Shown: piece after piece, positions 1 through 10,914 of the stretch
Layout: every line of letters begins with the position of its first letter
Position numbering within the stretch: the first letter of the stretch is position 1
Assembly: GCA_963920525.1 (NCBI GenBank)
Contig: OY986437.1
Coordinates: forward strand, 197,117,511-197,181,510
DNA from: Dichetophora obliterata
Lineage: Eukaryota > Arthropoda > Insecta > Diptera > Sciomyzidae
Length of the DNA: 64,000 bases
Direction: 5' to 3'
The notes under the pieces: generated by a model
Told to the model about the DNA's origin: nothing
Database searches by the model: none
Seen by the model: the letters and a program-made list of their open reading frames with translations, nothing else
Made by a program: the position numbers and the translations under genes

Positions 1-183
1 GGACATGCTGGTACTATGGGACCACCTGGACACCCTGGACACGTACACTCACGCTCCGGCTCGCAGTCAATGCCACGCGCCAATCGTTATGCACGTAAGA
101 ACAGTCAAGGCGGACAGTCATCGATCTACACACCAGCACCTGAATATGATGATCCAGCCAACTGTGCTGAAGAGGATCAATAT
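1..183 (+). CDS. Dscam1: Dscam1 cytoplasmic-tail exon (partial; upstream part outside window)
   Basis: Frame 1 is open from the first base and reads GHAGTMGPPGHPGHVHSRSG, continuing to PEYDDPANCAEEDQY at the donor TAT|GTAAGT (184-189). The low-complexity Gly/Pro/Ser/Tyr-rich sequence is that of the intracellular tail of insect Dscam1, a homophilic immunoglobulin-superfamily receptor of neurons and haemocytes. The exon ends in phase 0 and joins in frame to 5369. Its last third (NSQGG, PEYDDPANCA, EEDQY) is repeated in the next exon, so the two look like a duplicated exon pair. The 5' end is cut by the window. Identification rests on recognising the tail, and above all the C-terminal exon, as Dscam1; confidence is high for the family. 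Confidence 0.88.
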
Positions 184-1754
184 GTAAGTTACATTAGTAG
201 CGGATCTAGAAACTTGAAGAGGGAAGGGGGTTAAACTTTTTGATTTAAATTTATCAATTTTATACAAGAATAGGCTTGCCAGAATTTTTTCAAGTCATAG
301 CCAGATGTTGGAGGGGGATGAAGTTTTTTATGAAATTTTTTTGGTATATATATTTTTATTTATTAGCACTTACTTTTTTAAGATATACATATAAAAATGT
401 ATATGTCATTTTTATTTTCCCTCACTGCCTTTTGTTGGTAATGATTTTGCACAAAAACAAACCATCATTTCAAGAAACGACAGAAGAATTTCAGGCAAAG
501 ATATATAGGAACAAGTTTGCAAATAAATATAGGCAAAATTTTTTTCGTTTCTATAGACAATGTTTTTTAAGAAAAAGTTATCAGTCAAAATCTTTATTTT
601 ATTGAGTGAAAAACTGATGAATTCTTTTTTTATCTATTTGGATACGAAATTATCTTTAAAATTAAAAGGAACAGCATAACTTTTAACAAATAAATAAGCA
701 CGTATTCCCTGTATTCCATCAGCATATCTTATAATAAAAAAAATAAAAGAAAATTAAATTACTTTTACTCTAAGTACATAGGTGGCTGGCTCATTACATT
801 GCGACTCCAGGGACAGTTGTTCCTTAAACTTGACTTTCTGTTGACATTACCTAGACTTGTATGAGTTTTGGAATATTTCTTATAATTTGTTCTCATAACT
901 CACATTCACATTAAAAAAGTTTCATACTAGCTATTCGATTAATTTAATGTGACTACCGGGACATCATAAAACCCATAGTTGTACTTTTCATCGTTTTGAG
1001 GCGAATTTTAGCCAGACTAAAAATAAAAGAATGTTATTCTCTAAAAATAATAAAATGTGGTAACTATATAAAGTCAATTAATAGACAAATTAAGTTAATT
1101 GTTTCGTTATTTAATAAATATTTGTTTTATTATTTAATAAATTTTTGTTTTATTATTTAATAAATATTTAAATATATGAAGACACGAGTGGATGAATTAT
1201 CTAGTTTCGAGAAAATTGAGTTCAAACTTTCACTAAGTAGTTAAGTAGTTAATTTCTGAAATAGCAACAAACGTTGCTGTTTTAAGTTTTAAAATGGTTT
1301 GCATGCACATAAGACCTTCATCCAAGCGTAGAACACCGAAAATCAGAAAATGCGACATATCACCTTCATTCACTAATGTATTCATATATATAAGAGTGTG
1401 TCGGCCATACAAAAAAAAATTGCAAAAGTCCACCCTTGGATTCGCAGTTTGTCTTTATTTTATTTTAAATACTTTATTATAACTTAAAAGATCTCAAAAA
1501 GTTATTTTGTTTATGCATTCAAAGTGCTAAGATCCATCCAAAAACAAGAAAGTACAAAACTTTAAACTTTTTGTACAAAATTTATTCAAAACAGAAAATT
1601 TAATCAAATTTCGGTGCGACTTGAGTTGCCGGTAACAGACAGCCATTCACTACTACACGGACAAGGCGTTCTGTGTCTTGTGAATGGCAAAGGAATTACA
1701 TTTTAATAGAATTATTAAGTTATAAACATACATATGGGCATTTTTTATATGTAT
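184..1754. other. Intron sequence, no recognised element
   Basis: AT-rich intronic DNA after the GTAAGT donor at 184. Short ORFs here have no recognisable content and look like chance. A TTTGTTTTATTATTTAATAAA motif is repeated near 1110-1170. I see no transposon ends. Confidence 0.6.
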
Positions 1755-4160
1755 ACTAGCTAAAACCCGGCGCGTTAATGCCAGGCTCCCTTGAATGTGT
1801 TGGTTCTAAATTGAGGTCGAATACGTAATTCCGATGCTGTACGACCTATAAATCAAAGCTGCTCGATAGTCCAACTTGTCCAACGCCCATAAAATGTTAC
1901 CAATGCAACTGCATTTGTAAATTTAGTCCGAATACTAAATTCCGACGCTGTGCGACCTATAACTCCAAAGCTATTCGATAGCAAAAATTTGGGTTGTATG
2001 GGAGGTGTCACGTCCCCTTTTTCAACGCCCTTCAAATGTAATCAATGAAATTGCTTGTGTACATTGAGGTCGAATACTGAATTCCAAAACTAAGCGATCA
2101 ATAACTCCAAAGCTGTTTAATATCGAGACGTTTGGTTACATGGGAGATGCCACGCCCCTTTTCTAACGCTCATAAAATCAAATCAATAAGACTGCATGTG
2201 TAAATCGGAATTACGACGCTGTGCTACCTTTAACTTCAAAGCAATTCGATATCGCAAATTTATGTTATATTGGAGGTGCTACGCTCCTTTTTCAACGCCC
2301 ATAAAATGTATTCAGTAAAATAAATTGAGGTCGAATACTGAACTCCCACGCTGAGCGATCTATAACTTCAAAGCTATTCGATATCGTATATATGAGTTAT
2401 ATGGGAGGTGCTATTCCCTCTTTACAAACGCTTTAAAATGTTATCAGTAAAACTATATGTGAACATAAAGTTAAATACTGAATTCCAAATCTGTGCGACC
2501 TATAACTCGAAAGCTATTCGAAAGCATAAATTTGGATTGTATGGGAAGTGTCACGCCCTCTTTTTTCAACGCCCTAAAAATGTAATCAATGCAACTGCAT
2601 GTGTACATTGAGGTCGAATACTGAATTTCAAAACTGTGTGATCTATTCGATATCGCAAATGTGGGTTAAATGGCAGGAGCTACGCCCCCTACGCTTTAAA
2701 ATGTTATCAGTAAAACTGCATGTGAATAATGAATTCGAATACTGAATTTCAAATCTGTGCGATCTGTAACTCCTAAGTTATTCGATATCAAAAATTTGGG
2801 TTGAATGGGAGGTGCCTTGCCCCCTTTACAAACGACATAAAATTTTATCATTAAAACTGCATGTGTAAATTGAGGTCGAATACTGAATTCCGAGGCTATG
2901 CGACCTATAATTCTTAAGCTATTCAATAGAACGAATTTGGGTTGAATGGCAGGTGCAGTATCCCCTTTTTTAACGCCCATAAAATATAATCAATAAAACT
3001 GCATGTGTACATTGAGGTCGAATACTGAATTCTGACACTGTGCGACCTATAACTCAAAAGCTATTCGACATCGAAAATTTGGATTAAATAATAGGTGCCA
3101 CTCCCCTTTGACAAACACCCATAAAATTTAATCAATGAAACGGCATGTGTACCTTTAGGTCGAATACTGAATTCTGACGCTGTGCGACAAATAACTCAAC
3201 AGCTATTCGATATCGTAAATTTGGGTTATATGGGAGGTGCCAATCTCCCTTGTCCAACGCCCAACAAATGTTACCAATGAGAGTGCATGTATAAATTTGG
3301 ATCGAATACTGAATTCCAATGCTGTGTGACCTATAAGTCCAAAGCTATTCGAAAGCACAACTCTGGGTTGTGTAGGAGATGCCACTTTCCCTTTTCCTAC
3401 GCCCATAAAATGTTATTAATGAAACTGCATGCATAAATTAAGGTCGACTACTGAATTCTTACGGTGTGTGACCCATAACTTCGAATCTATTCAATATCGA
3501 AAATTTGGGTTGTATGGGAGGTGCCACGCCCGCTTGTCCAACGCCAGAAAATGTTATCAGTAAAACTGCATTTGTAGATTGAGGTCGAATACTGAATTTC
3601 ATAGCTGTGCAACTCATAACTTTAAAGCTATTCGATAGCACAAATTTGAGTTGTATGGGAGGTGCCACTCCCCCTTTTACAACGCCCATAAAATGTTATC
3701 AATGAAACTATATGTATAAATTGATGTCGAATACTTAATTCCGATGCTATGCGACCTGTAACTCCAAAACTATTCGATATCGCAAGTTTTGCTTTTATCG
3801 GAGGGGCCACTACCCCTTGTTTTAACTCCCACAAAATGTCATCAGTGAAACGACATGTATAAATTGTGGTTGAATACCGAATTTCGAGGATGTGCGACCC
3901 ATAACTCCAAGGCATTTTGATATCGCAAATTTTTTATATATATGTGGGCGGTAAAAGGGGGTGTGGCAGTTATTACTTAAATCATCTCGTACTCGAAACA
4001 AATCCACTGCCAAAATTTGAGCTCAATCGGGCCAGTAGTTTCGAAGCCTTTCTATCTTTTCTAAAAAGTAGGCGTAGCAATAGTTGGACCACGCCCATTT
4101 TTAGTATAGTTACCGATAGCTATTATACAAACTCAATTACCAAATTTTACTTTAAAGATA
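1755..4160. repeat. Degenerate ~140-bp tandem array (about 16 units)
   Basis: A unit with the recurring landmarks AGGTCGAATACTGAATTC, TGCGACCTATAACTC, AGCTATTCGATATCG, GGGAGGTGCCACGCCCC and CGCCCATAAAATGTTATCA recurs from about 1800 to 3930. The landmark (T/G)GCGACCTATAA falls near 1842, 1953, 2095, 2224, 2355, 2495, 2761, 2901, 3042, 3184, 3328, 3468, 3610, 3752 and 3892, so the period is mostly 130-143 bp. The last part (3960-4160) carries related GTAGGCGTAGC and CCACGCCCA motifs. The short minus-strand ORFs here are only the repeat read as protein. A similar CGCCC-rich repeat lies at 35560-36030. Confidence 0.85.
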
Positions 4161-4263
4161 ATTAATTTTGGCTTTTGTCTTTATTTGAAGTACGGTGTGG
4201 CTCTTTGGACGGTTTTGAAAATCTAAATGTGGCTCCTAATGGCCTCACTCGTGCCCACCCCTG
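4161..4263. mobile_element. Possible single hAT-type terminus
   Basis: Read on the minus strand the segment ending at 4263 begins CAGGGGTGGGCACGAGTG, the style of a hAT terminal repeat. I found no partner end nearby, so this may be a broken element or chance. Confidence 0.3.
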
Positions 4264-4380
4264 TCATATAAGAACAATGAAAAAGTTGCAGGATAGATGA
4301 AAGATGAATATTACGTGCAGTACTAAAGAATGTCGTCCTTTTTTGGTCATCAGCTTGAGCTTAGAAGATATAGGAAAAAA

Positions 4381-4713
4381 TCAGAAATATACCACCGGGA
4401 TTGCCTCCATTAGCTTTCGAATAGATTGCTTTAAATCATTCAGATTTGTTGGTTTTGTTTTATAAACTTCCTGTTTGTTAAAAACCGAAATAATCTTATT
4501 TTGGAATTTTCGCTGCAATTCTGTCATAACAGATCTAGCTATATGACAAGTTACACCATCTTGTTGAAGCCATACAAAGTTGAAAAAGATTTTCTTTCGA
4601 CGTAGTTCTTGCAAGAAGAACTCTTTCAACATCTTTAAGTAACGGTCTCCATTGACCGTAACAGCAACACGGTTTTCTTCAAAGAAGTAAGGCCCGATTT
4701 TGCTTTTTACCAA
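4381..4713 (-). pseudogene. Mariner/IS630-type transposase relic (fragment)
   Basis: A 110-residue minus-strand reading frame contains IGPYFFEENRVAVTVNGDRY, then FVWLQQDGVTCHIARSVMTE and KTKPTNLNDLKQSIRKLMEA. These are the central catalytic block (the Asp in QQDG is the second acidic residue) and the C-terminal region of insect mariner/IS630-type transposases. The segment that normally carries WPPRSPDL and the third acidic residue is missing: the text runs straight from the IISVF strand to the KTKP helix. So this is a truncated, internally deleted, dead copy. It lies in a Dscam1 intron in antisense. Terminal repeats were not found. Confidence 0.7.
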
Positions 4714-5368
4714 TATCTTTAAAAGGTTCAGTGGTTTTTCTTTTTTAGTATTGAACTAAGACAGGTTTTCTTACTTTGATTAGAAATTTGAAACTGGAGA
4801 CAGACTTTCAATCAAATTTTTCAATCAATTTTCAAAAATACCTACAAACGCGTTTAAAGAATTAAAAGAACACAAACAAATTATTTTTCAATAAAGTTCT
4901 TAATAAATAAAAATTATAATATAAAATTTTAATTTTATATATTTCAATTATTGTTTTCTTTGAAGGACGACTTATTTAAAGTAGAAATGTCTTCAAGTGA
5001 AGATAATCAAAATCGGTTAATGCATTTAAGAGAGTCCTATCACGTCTTTAAATTCCCTAGAATTCGTAATATCGAGCTGATGGTAAAAATGGGAGCAATT
5101 TGTCGTTCGAATGATATAGTTTCTGATCAAAATTATTTAATTACTGAAATATTTGAGAAAATTTTGGCAATATTAAATTTTGTATATAATTTTTTTGCCC
5201 GAATTACTAAAACTAAATCGACAGATCCATTTTTTGTATTTTTTAGTTAAAAAGCAAAACAATTAGGGCAAATTTTTAAAATTTTGATCATGTGGGTTCT
5301 GTGCCTGAGTCACATTGGCGATAAAAACCTTTCTAACTGCTTCTGGTTGCTCTCTCTCCTCTCCACAG
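4714..5368. other. Intron, AT-rich; acceptor tract at its end
   Basis: Nothing recognised except the 3' splice signal: a pyrimidine-rich run (TTGCTCTCTCTCCTCTCCACAG) ending at 5368. A 99-residue open frame at 4951-5250 has no recognisable features. Confidence 0.55.
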
Positions 5369-5549
5369 CGTCGTTACACACGCGTCAATTCACAAGGTGG
5401 CAGCCTGTACTCTGGTCCTGGACCCGAATATGACGATCCTGCCAATTGCGCACCTGAAGAAGATCAATATGGCTCCCAATATGGTGGTCCCTATGGCACA
5501 CCCTATGAGCACTACGGCTCACGTGGCTCCGTTGGACGTCGCAGTGTTG
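5369..5549 (+). CDS. Dscam1: Dscam1 cytoplasmic-tail exon
   Basis: Bounded by acceptor CTCTCCACAG|CGTCGT and donor GTTG|GTTAGT. It translates from RRYTRVNSQGGSLYSGPGP through EYDDPANCAPEEDQYGSQYG to GSRGSVGRRSVG. It enters in phase 0 and leaves in phase 1 (181 nt). The first half repeats the end of the previous exon (1-183). The Tyr-rich tail supplies candidate tyrosine-phosphorylation and adaptor sites of the receptor's intracellular domain (inference from family). Only 71 bases of intron separate it from the next exon. Confidence 0.92.
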
Positions 5550-5620
5550 GTTAGTATAAAAAAAAAATAAAAATGTAAAATTTCCCATATATTTTCTTGA
5601 AATTGATTTATATTACATAG

Positions 5621-5779
5621 GCTCTGTGCGCAATCCAGGAAATGGTTCACCCGAACCTCCACCACCACCACCACGTAACCACGATATGAGCAACTCCTCA
5701 TTCAATGACTCCAAAGAAAGCAATGAGATCTCTGAGGCCGAGTGTGATCGGGATCATGGGCCACGTGGCAATTATGGCG
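5621..5779 (+). CDS. Dscam1: Dscam1 cytoplasmic-tail exon with polyproline motif
   Basis: Acceptor TATTACATAG|GCTCTG and donor GGCG|GTAAGT frame a 159-nt exon, phase 1 at both ends. It encodes SVRNPGNGSPEPPPPPPRNH followed by DMSNSSFNDSKESNEISEAE and CDRDHGPRGNYG. The six-proline run is a likely SH3-binding site (Dscam1 is known to signal through the SH2/SH3 adaptor Dock). The following acidic/serine stretch is probably disordered. The final G of the exon combines with CT of exon 12251 to make Ala, or with AA of the candidate microexon at 5959 to make Glu. Confidence 0.93.
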
Positions 5780-5958
5780 GTAAGTTTACGCACTGCATGC
5801 CCTATTCTTAAACATAAGTTTTATGAAAAAAAAAAGCTTTTTCAATTATTTATAAGTTCATCTATGTAATTGCGTTCTTTTTTTCAAAATATGAATAATT
5901 AAATTAAAAAAATTTCTATATATTTTTAACAATTACTGAATTTTAACCCCCATGACAG

Positions 5959-5973
5959 AAGACTCTAACGATG
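5959..5973 (+). CDS. Dscam1: Candidate 15-nt Dscam1 microexon
   Basis: CCCCATGACAG precedes AAGACTCTAACGATG, followed at once by a strong donor GTGAGT (5974). With the phase-1 G of the previous exon it would insert five residues (EDSND) and leave phase unchanged, so it can be included or skipped without a frame change. The upstream stretch has a plausible branch site (TTACTGAA). I see no transcript evidence; splice-site quality and perfect phase are the only support. Confidence 0.5.
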
Positions 5974-7146
5974 GTGAGTGTGTTATTGTCTCTAGAATGT
6001 GCGACGAATATGTTTCGTTTATATCTCGCTATTGCAATTGTGTTTTTATTCTGTTGTGGTAGCAAAGTTTATTCCTTATTAGTGTACTTGTGAACACCCC
6101 TATCATATATATATCATATACATACATATATATAGTTTTTTTCCTATTAACATCTCTCACCGCCTATTGTTTTGAGCTACACTCTCCTCGTAGTTCTTCT
6201 CATGCCATTTTTTAAACGCTCATCTTGGTCATTTTTATTCCTTTCATAGAATTTTAACATAGACCCTTATTTAGTTCAGGTACACTTAAATACTTTTATT
6301 CATAAAGTTTGTCTACACAAACTTTGTTAACCACTCTCAAAACATATTCATAATTATCACTCTCACTCATTGTTGTCTTCATCGCCCTGCTCGATCATTT
6401 CACGATCATTTTTCGGTCTTATTGTTTGGAAAAAGTTAGTAATGCAAACCAAACCAAACTCATTTCGTTTTCGAATTCATGCTGTGTTTTGCTAAGTTCC
6501 ATATATTTTTTTCAAAAGTTTTTGATATCCGTATTTTACTCTGATTTTCTTTTTTGTACTCATATGTTCGCCCATCCTATTCGCCCATAAACCTTCATAT
6601 CACACATTCTTCACTTATTACTTTCTATGTTTTTATTTAATGTTTTGTCACTAATTTTTTAACCATTTTTAAAAACATGTTTTCTTTTAAGTTCATCTGA
6701 AAGTCAGTTTTATCATTTGCATGATTAAAATAAAATTATTTTGTAGGTTAGTGTAAGTGTTCCCATAAGATTTCGATATATGTTGTTCGTGTCTCTATCT
6801 TGAATATTATCGGAAAAAACCATTCAGTATACAAGGGTTTGAAGGATAAAATAAAATAACAGACTCCGGGAACAAAAGGTGGCAGTAAAAATAGTCCATT
6901 TAACAAAAAAAAAAAAAAAATTTAGTTGATAGTTACAGCTTTTTCAAAATCCTTAGAATAGAAATTGTGGCACAGAAAAGTGAAATACACCACATAAAAA
7001 TTCCGTAAAACCAGATATTTCCAACAAAACCAAATTTTTTATACAAATCTTTACAGGGAACAAAATTACATAAAAAACTCAAAGAATTTTTAAAAACAAC
7101 AGTAAGAGTTTTCAAAGAATGCGTTTTTAAAAAGTACTTCTCATTA
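5974..7146. other. Intron, no recognised element
   Basis: Pyrimidine-rich, AT-rich intronic DNA with short (AT)n runs near 6105-6135 and an A-run at 6905-6920. No ORF or transposon end is recognisable. Confidence 0.55.
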
Positions 7147-7154
7147 GTGATAAC

Positions 7155-8024
7155 CAGGGCTCGGATTTTGATGACCTTAAAAACTGCAAAAAATTACCTA
7201 AAAAAATGACAAAAATTACCTAAAAACAACAGAATATGACCTCAAAACTGTCAAAAATTACCTTAAAAACGCAAACAATTACATAAAAAATAAAAAAAAA
7301 ATAAACAAAAAATAAAGCTTTAAAAATAAAACATTACTAAACTTTTATGTAATTAAATAAATTTTTTTATATAATTTTTATACATAGTGTTACAGTATAT
7401 TGCAATATTACAACATATTTAATAGACGATATGTCATCGATTGTAAGTTCAACTTCTAATTTCAAAGTATTAAAATCTTTGCCCACTAATGTTTCAGCAA
7501 GAGAGCATAAAAGTAGAGTAAAGAAAAACTAGCATATCCTGAATCCTTATCTTACACCTTGTTTCATCTTTATACATACTTTTTTGTCAGTTTCGCCAAG
7601 CGCAGAGCTTTTCTCATCGAAGTCGTCTATAAACAAAGATATTGCTTTGTCGAGAGGTAATGTTTTTGATGAAGGGACTCTAGTTTTAATGGAATATGTT
7701 TAAAAATTTGCATTTTTACTTTTTTTAGTACGAAAAAGAACGAACAAAATTCTTTTCAAATTACCTAAAAAACCGAAAAATGCCGTAAAAATTCAAAATG
7801 TCTAAAAATGATAAAAAAATAACTTAAAAATCGTTAAAAATGACCAATGCACTAAATCTAGTAAAAATGACCTGACAACTCAAACCGATGAAAAATGACG
7901 AAAAAATAACCTAAAAACTTTTCATATTTGGATTTTAGGAAACGTAAATGGACGATCTGAATAAGCAGGAAATGTCTTAGAAGCAGCAGAAAAAAGATGA
8001 CATGTCATCGAAATCCTAGCCCTG
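7155..8024. mobile_element. Non-autonomous hAT element, 8-bp duplication GTGATAAC
   Basis: The left end CAGGGCTCGGATTTTGATGA and the inverse of the right end, CAGGGCTAGGATTTCGATGA, match at 18 of 20 bases. The element is flanked by perfect copies of GTGATAAC at 7147-7154 and 8025-8032. An 8-bp duplication and CAGGG-type ends are hAT hallmarks. Both subterminal regions carry many copies of AAAATTACCTAAAAA/AAAATGACC, probably transposase-binding sites. I recognise no intact transposase; the interior (7430-7690) may be a transposase remnant. Confidence 0.85.
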
Positions 8025-8149
8025 GTGATAACGATAGTCTTTGTAAAACCACACGAGTGGAAATTTGTCTAAGGATATTGAGTCTAAAAATTGAGAGGAA
8101 ATCCCTATTTGGATAAGGAACTGAACCTGATGCACTTTTTGATATTAGC

Positions 8150-8525
8150 TCCTTACCTTATCTACTGACAAGAACATACAAATTTCGCAAAAAAATTTGC
8201 AAGGGAACAAGAAATCGCCAGGTTAAAAAAAACCAAGCTTGTAAAGTATCATAGTTAAAAATTTCGCAAAGTGAAACAAAATGAGTCTCAGTCACTAAGC
8301 AAAAAGTCCTAAGATACAAAAAGTTGCAAGGTACGAAAAGTTTGCCAGGGGCCAAAAAACGCAAGGTGCAAAGAGCTGTTAGGTTCAAAAAGTCGCAGGG
8401 TACAAAACTTTTGTAAAGGATTAAAAAGCTTCAAAGTATAGAGGGATGCAAGGTTAAAAACAAGCTAAAAAGTGACAAAGTAAAACAGAAAAAAGTCGCA
8501 AGGTAAAACAGAATTGTCTCGGTTA
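8150..8525. repeat. Degenerate short tandem repeat (GTCGCAAGGTACAAAAA type)
   Basis: Variants of CAAAAAGTCGCAAGGTA recur every 20-30 bases. The minus-strand ORF here is only the repeat in translation. The same repeat type returns at 9540-10400. Confidence 0.75.
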
Positions 8526-8677
8526 GAAACACCGTTAGAAAGGTCAATTCATTTTCTGTAAAACAATTTCTTTAAAGAAGTATTCCGTGAATTAGTTTTT
8601 CTGCTAAAAACAATAATGTACATCAAAGTTGTGAAATTAGAATTAACCTTGTAACTCCTTGTAAAAATAGTTCCTTC

Positions 8678-9125
8678 CCTCCCCTACGATTTTTTGCTCA
8701 ACTCGACATCACCTTTCACCTCCTAAAATAGCTGCACTCTATTTCTATAACTTTCTTTTTTCACGTAGTTTGATATAAAATGTTATTCTTTGTTAAGCCG
8801 AAAAGTATGCCAAGAAATTAATATTGCAACAAGACAAAGCCATCAACGGAAACATTCATATCTGACGTATTTTAACTTTTTTTAACTTAGTGCATTATTC
8901 TGTATCACGAACAAGCACACCAACGATGAGAAAGACACGAGAAGCAATACAATTTTGTATGGAAGAAAGTATTGCTTCTCGTGTCTTTCTCATCGTTGGT
9001 GTGCTTCTTCGTGATACAGAATAATGCAGTTAATATCCAGGGTGTCGCAGACTTAGAGGACAATAATGCGGAGGGTGATTTCTCGAGATGAGACGAGCAA
9101 AAAATCGTATGGGTGGGTGTAGTCG
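8678..9125. mobile_element. Possible foldback element around a central hairpin
   Basis: The left flank has CTACGATTTTTTGCTCAACT followed by CACCTTTCACC. The right flank, inverted, has ACGATTTTTTGCTCGTCT followed by CACCCTCCGC. These imperfect outer arms enclose the near-perfect hairpin at 8892-9027, suggesting one foldback unit. Ends and target duplication were not resolved. Confidence 0.45.
8892..9027. repeat. 59-bp-arm near-perfect hairpin
   Basis: Arm 8892-8950 (starting GCATTATTCTGTATCACGAA) is the reverse complement of 8969-9027 with a single mismatch, around an 18-base loop. It lies on the sense strand of a Dscam1 intron, so the pre-mRNA would contain a 59-bp double-stranded stem. It could be a young foldback insertion or an hpRNA-type source; nothing here decides. 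Confidence 0.93.
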
Positions 9126-9539
9126 CAAATGCCCCCTAGGGAGATAGGAGGAAAAAACAAAAATAATAGGTGTCATTGCGTTTTAATCCACCACACCGAT
9201 TACCACATTTAATAACTTTTTGAAAAGAAAATTAAATTTCCTTTTCCATATAAGCACAAAGTTTTACCATAAAGTCACAACTAAAAAAATTATGAGCACC
9301 TAAAGTTGAAAAATACGTTTTTTTTTCTTAAAAAATTCAAATTTAAATGCAATTTTCTCGAAAAACAAAGAAAATTTTAAGTATTTTTTATAACCTTGTT
9401 TTTTTTTTCTTGGTCAATTCTCTATTAACCCGCTTTACATTGTTTTATTCTCACATTTATAATTAAGTAATATAATAAATAATAAAAGAGAGAACTCAAG
9501 ATGAGTTCCGAGAAAAAACTAAAAGACAAGTAAAAATAA

Positions 9540-10400
9540 ACAAAAACTAGTAAAAAATAGGTTGCGAAAACTACAAGGCAAAAAAAAATTCGTCAAGGAA
9601 TAAAAAATATAAGTAGGAAAGTTCAAAAAGTCGCAAGGTATCGAAAATTGGCTAGGAAAAAAACTAAAGTTGCAAGGTTTAAAATTTCGCAGGGTTCACA
9701 AAAGTCGCAAGGTAAAAAGTATTCACTAGAGGATAAAAAGACACAAGGTACAGAGAGTTGCAAGGATAAAAAATCGCAGTTAAGCTGTATAACGTCGCAA
9801 ATTAAAAAAGTCGCACTACACAAAAAGTTGCACAGATAAAAATTCGCAAGATACAAAAAATTTGATAAGAAAAAAAGGACTAAAAATTTTTAGGGTACAA
9901 AAAAGTAGCAAGGTACAAAATATTCGCAAGAGGACAAAAAGACATAAGATACAAGGAGATGCAAGGTTACAAAATAGCATAGTAAAAGAAGCAGCAAAGC
10001 AGTTGTACTGTCGCAAAATAAAAAAGTCGCAGAGAACAAGAAGTTGCAAGGCAAGGCAAATTCTCAAGGTATAAACAATTGGCTAAGAAACAAAAGACTT
10101 AAGTTGCAAGGTAAAAAAGTTCACAGGGTACAAATCAATCACAAGACACAAAATATTCGCAAGAGGACAAAAAGACACAAGGTGCAGAGAGTTACTAAAA
10201 AGTCACAAGGTATTAAAAATTTGCAAAGTTCAAAAAGTCGCAAGGTACAAAAACTTCGCTAGTGAACAAGAAACCATGGGTACAAAAAATTGCAGGGCTC
10301 AAAAAAGCAAGGCACAAAAAATTTGGCAAGGGAACAAAGAGTCGTTAGGGAAAATAAACGAAAGGTGCAAAGAGTCTCAAGGTAAACCAGTCCTAAGGTA
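9540..10400. repeat. Degenerate short tandem repeat (GTCGCAAGGTACAAAAA type)
   Basis: Long run of AAAGTCGCAAGGTACAAAA variants, interspersed with GAGGACAAAAAGACACAAGG blocks at 9731, 9931 and 10163. Reading frames on both strands here are products of the repeat and not genes. Confidence 0.8.
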
Positions 10401-10914
10401 AGGTGAATTTTCTATCATCTTATCATCTCTTTGTTATTACTTTTGTCACCGTCCCGTATCGCGCAAACACTTTTTCAGATGCATTCCTCATTTCAAACAC
10501 TTTTAGTATCTCTTCGTATTTTTTTTCAAACTTAAAAGGTGTGTATTTTATCACCATATCAGAAAATGGTAGGTACTATCATTTAAAAACCGATTAAAAT
10601 GATCATGCGAAGCAGCTTCGATAGCCGCTGTTCTACAATACAGTCGTTCAACTGCATACTCATAAATAAATAATTACACTTTGCTGCAAAGTGAGCATGA
10701 GTTGAAATCACTTTGAATCTCAATGGTTTCGAATAGTTATTTATTTGTATCCTGCGAAGTGAGCACGAACAAACAATTTCTTGCTATAGTAATTATATTT
10801 TCACATTTATGGGGCGTGTCAAATAGGGCGTGTCAAATGCGCTATTGTTAAGAGGTGATTACAATCACTTAGTGATACCTAAAAATAAATATAATATAAT
10901 TATTTATGCAATAG
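10401..10914. other. Intron, only small repeats
   Basis: Contains a 14-base tandem duplication GGGCGTGTCAAATA/G at 10812-10839 and paired motifs GCTGCAAAGTGAGCATGA and CTGCGAAGTGAGCACGAA (10683, 10752). No gene seen. Confidence 0.5.

Noticed and set aside
1853..4013. Series of short minus-strand ORFs sharing APPIQPKFVLSNSFGV
   Set aside because: Repeated protein text comes from the ~140-bp tandem array, not a gene family.
1755..4160. CRISPR array
   Set aside because: Units are long, variable and without conserved short direct repeats plus unique spacers; the DNA is from an animal.
8892..9027. microRNA gene
   Set aside because: The stem is too long (59 bp) and too perfect for a typical miRNA precursor; more like a foldback or hpRNA.
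9623..10067. Minus-strand Cys/Phe/Leu-rich ORFs that look like membrane proteins
   Set aside because: Translation of the GTCGCAAGGTACAAAA repeat.
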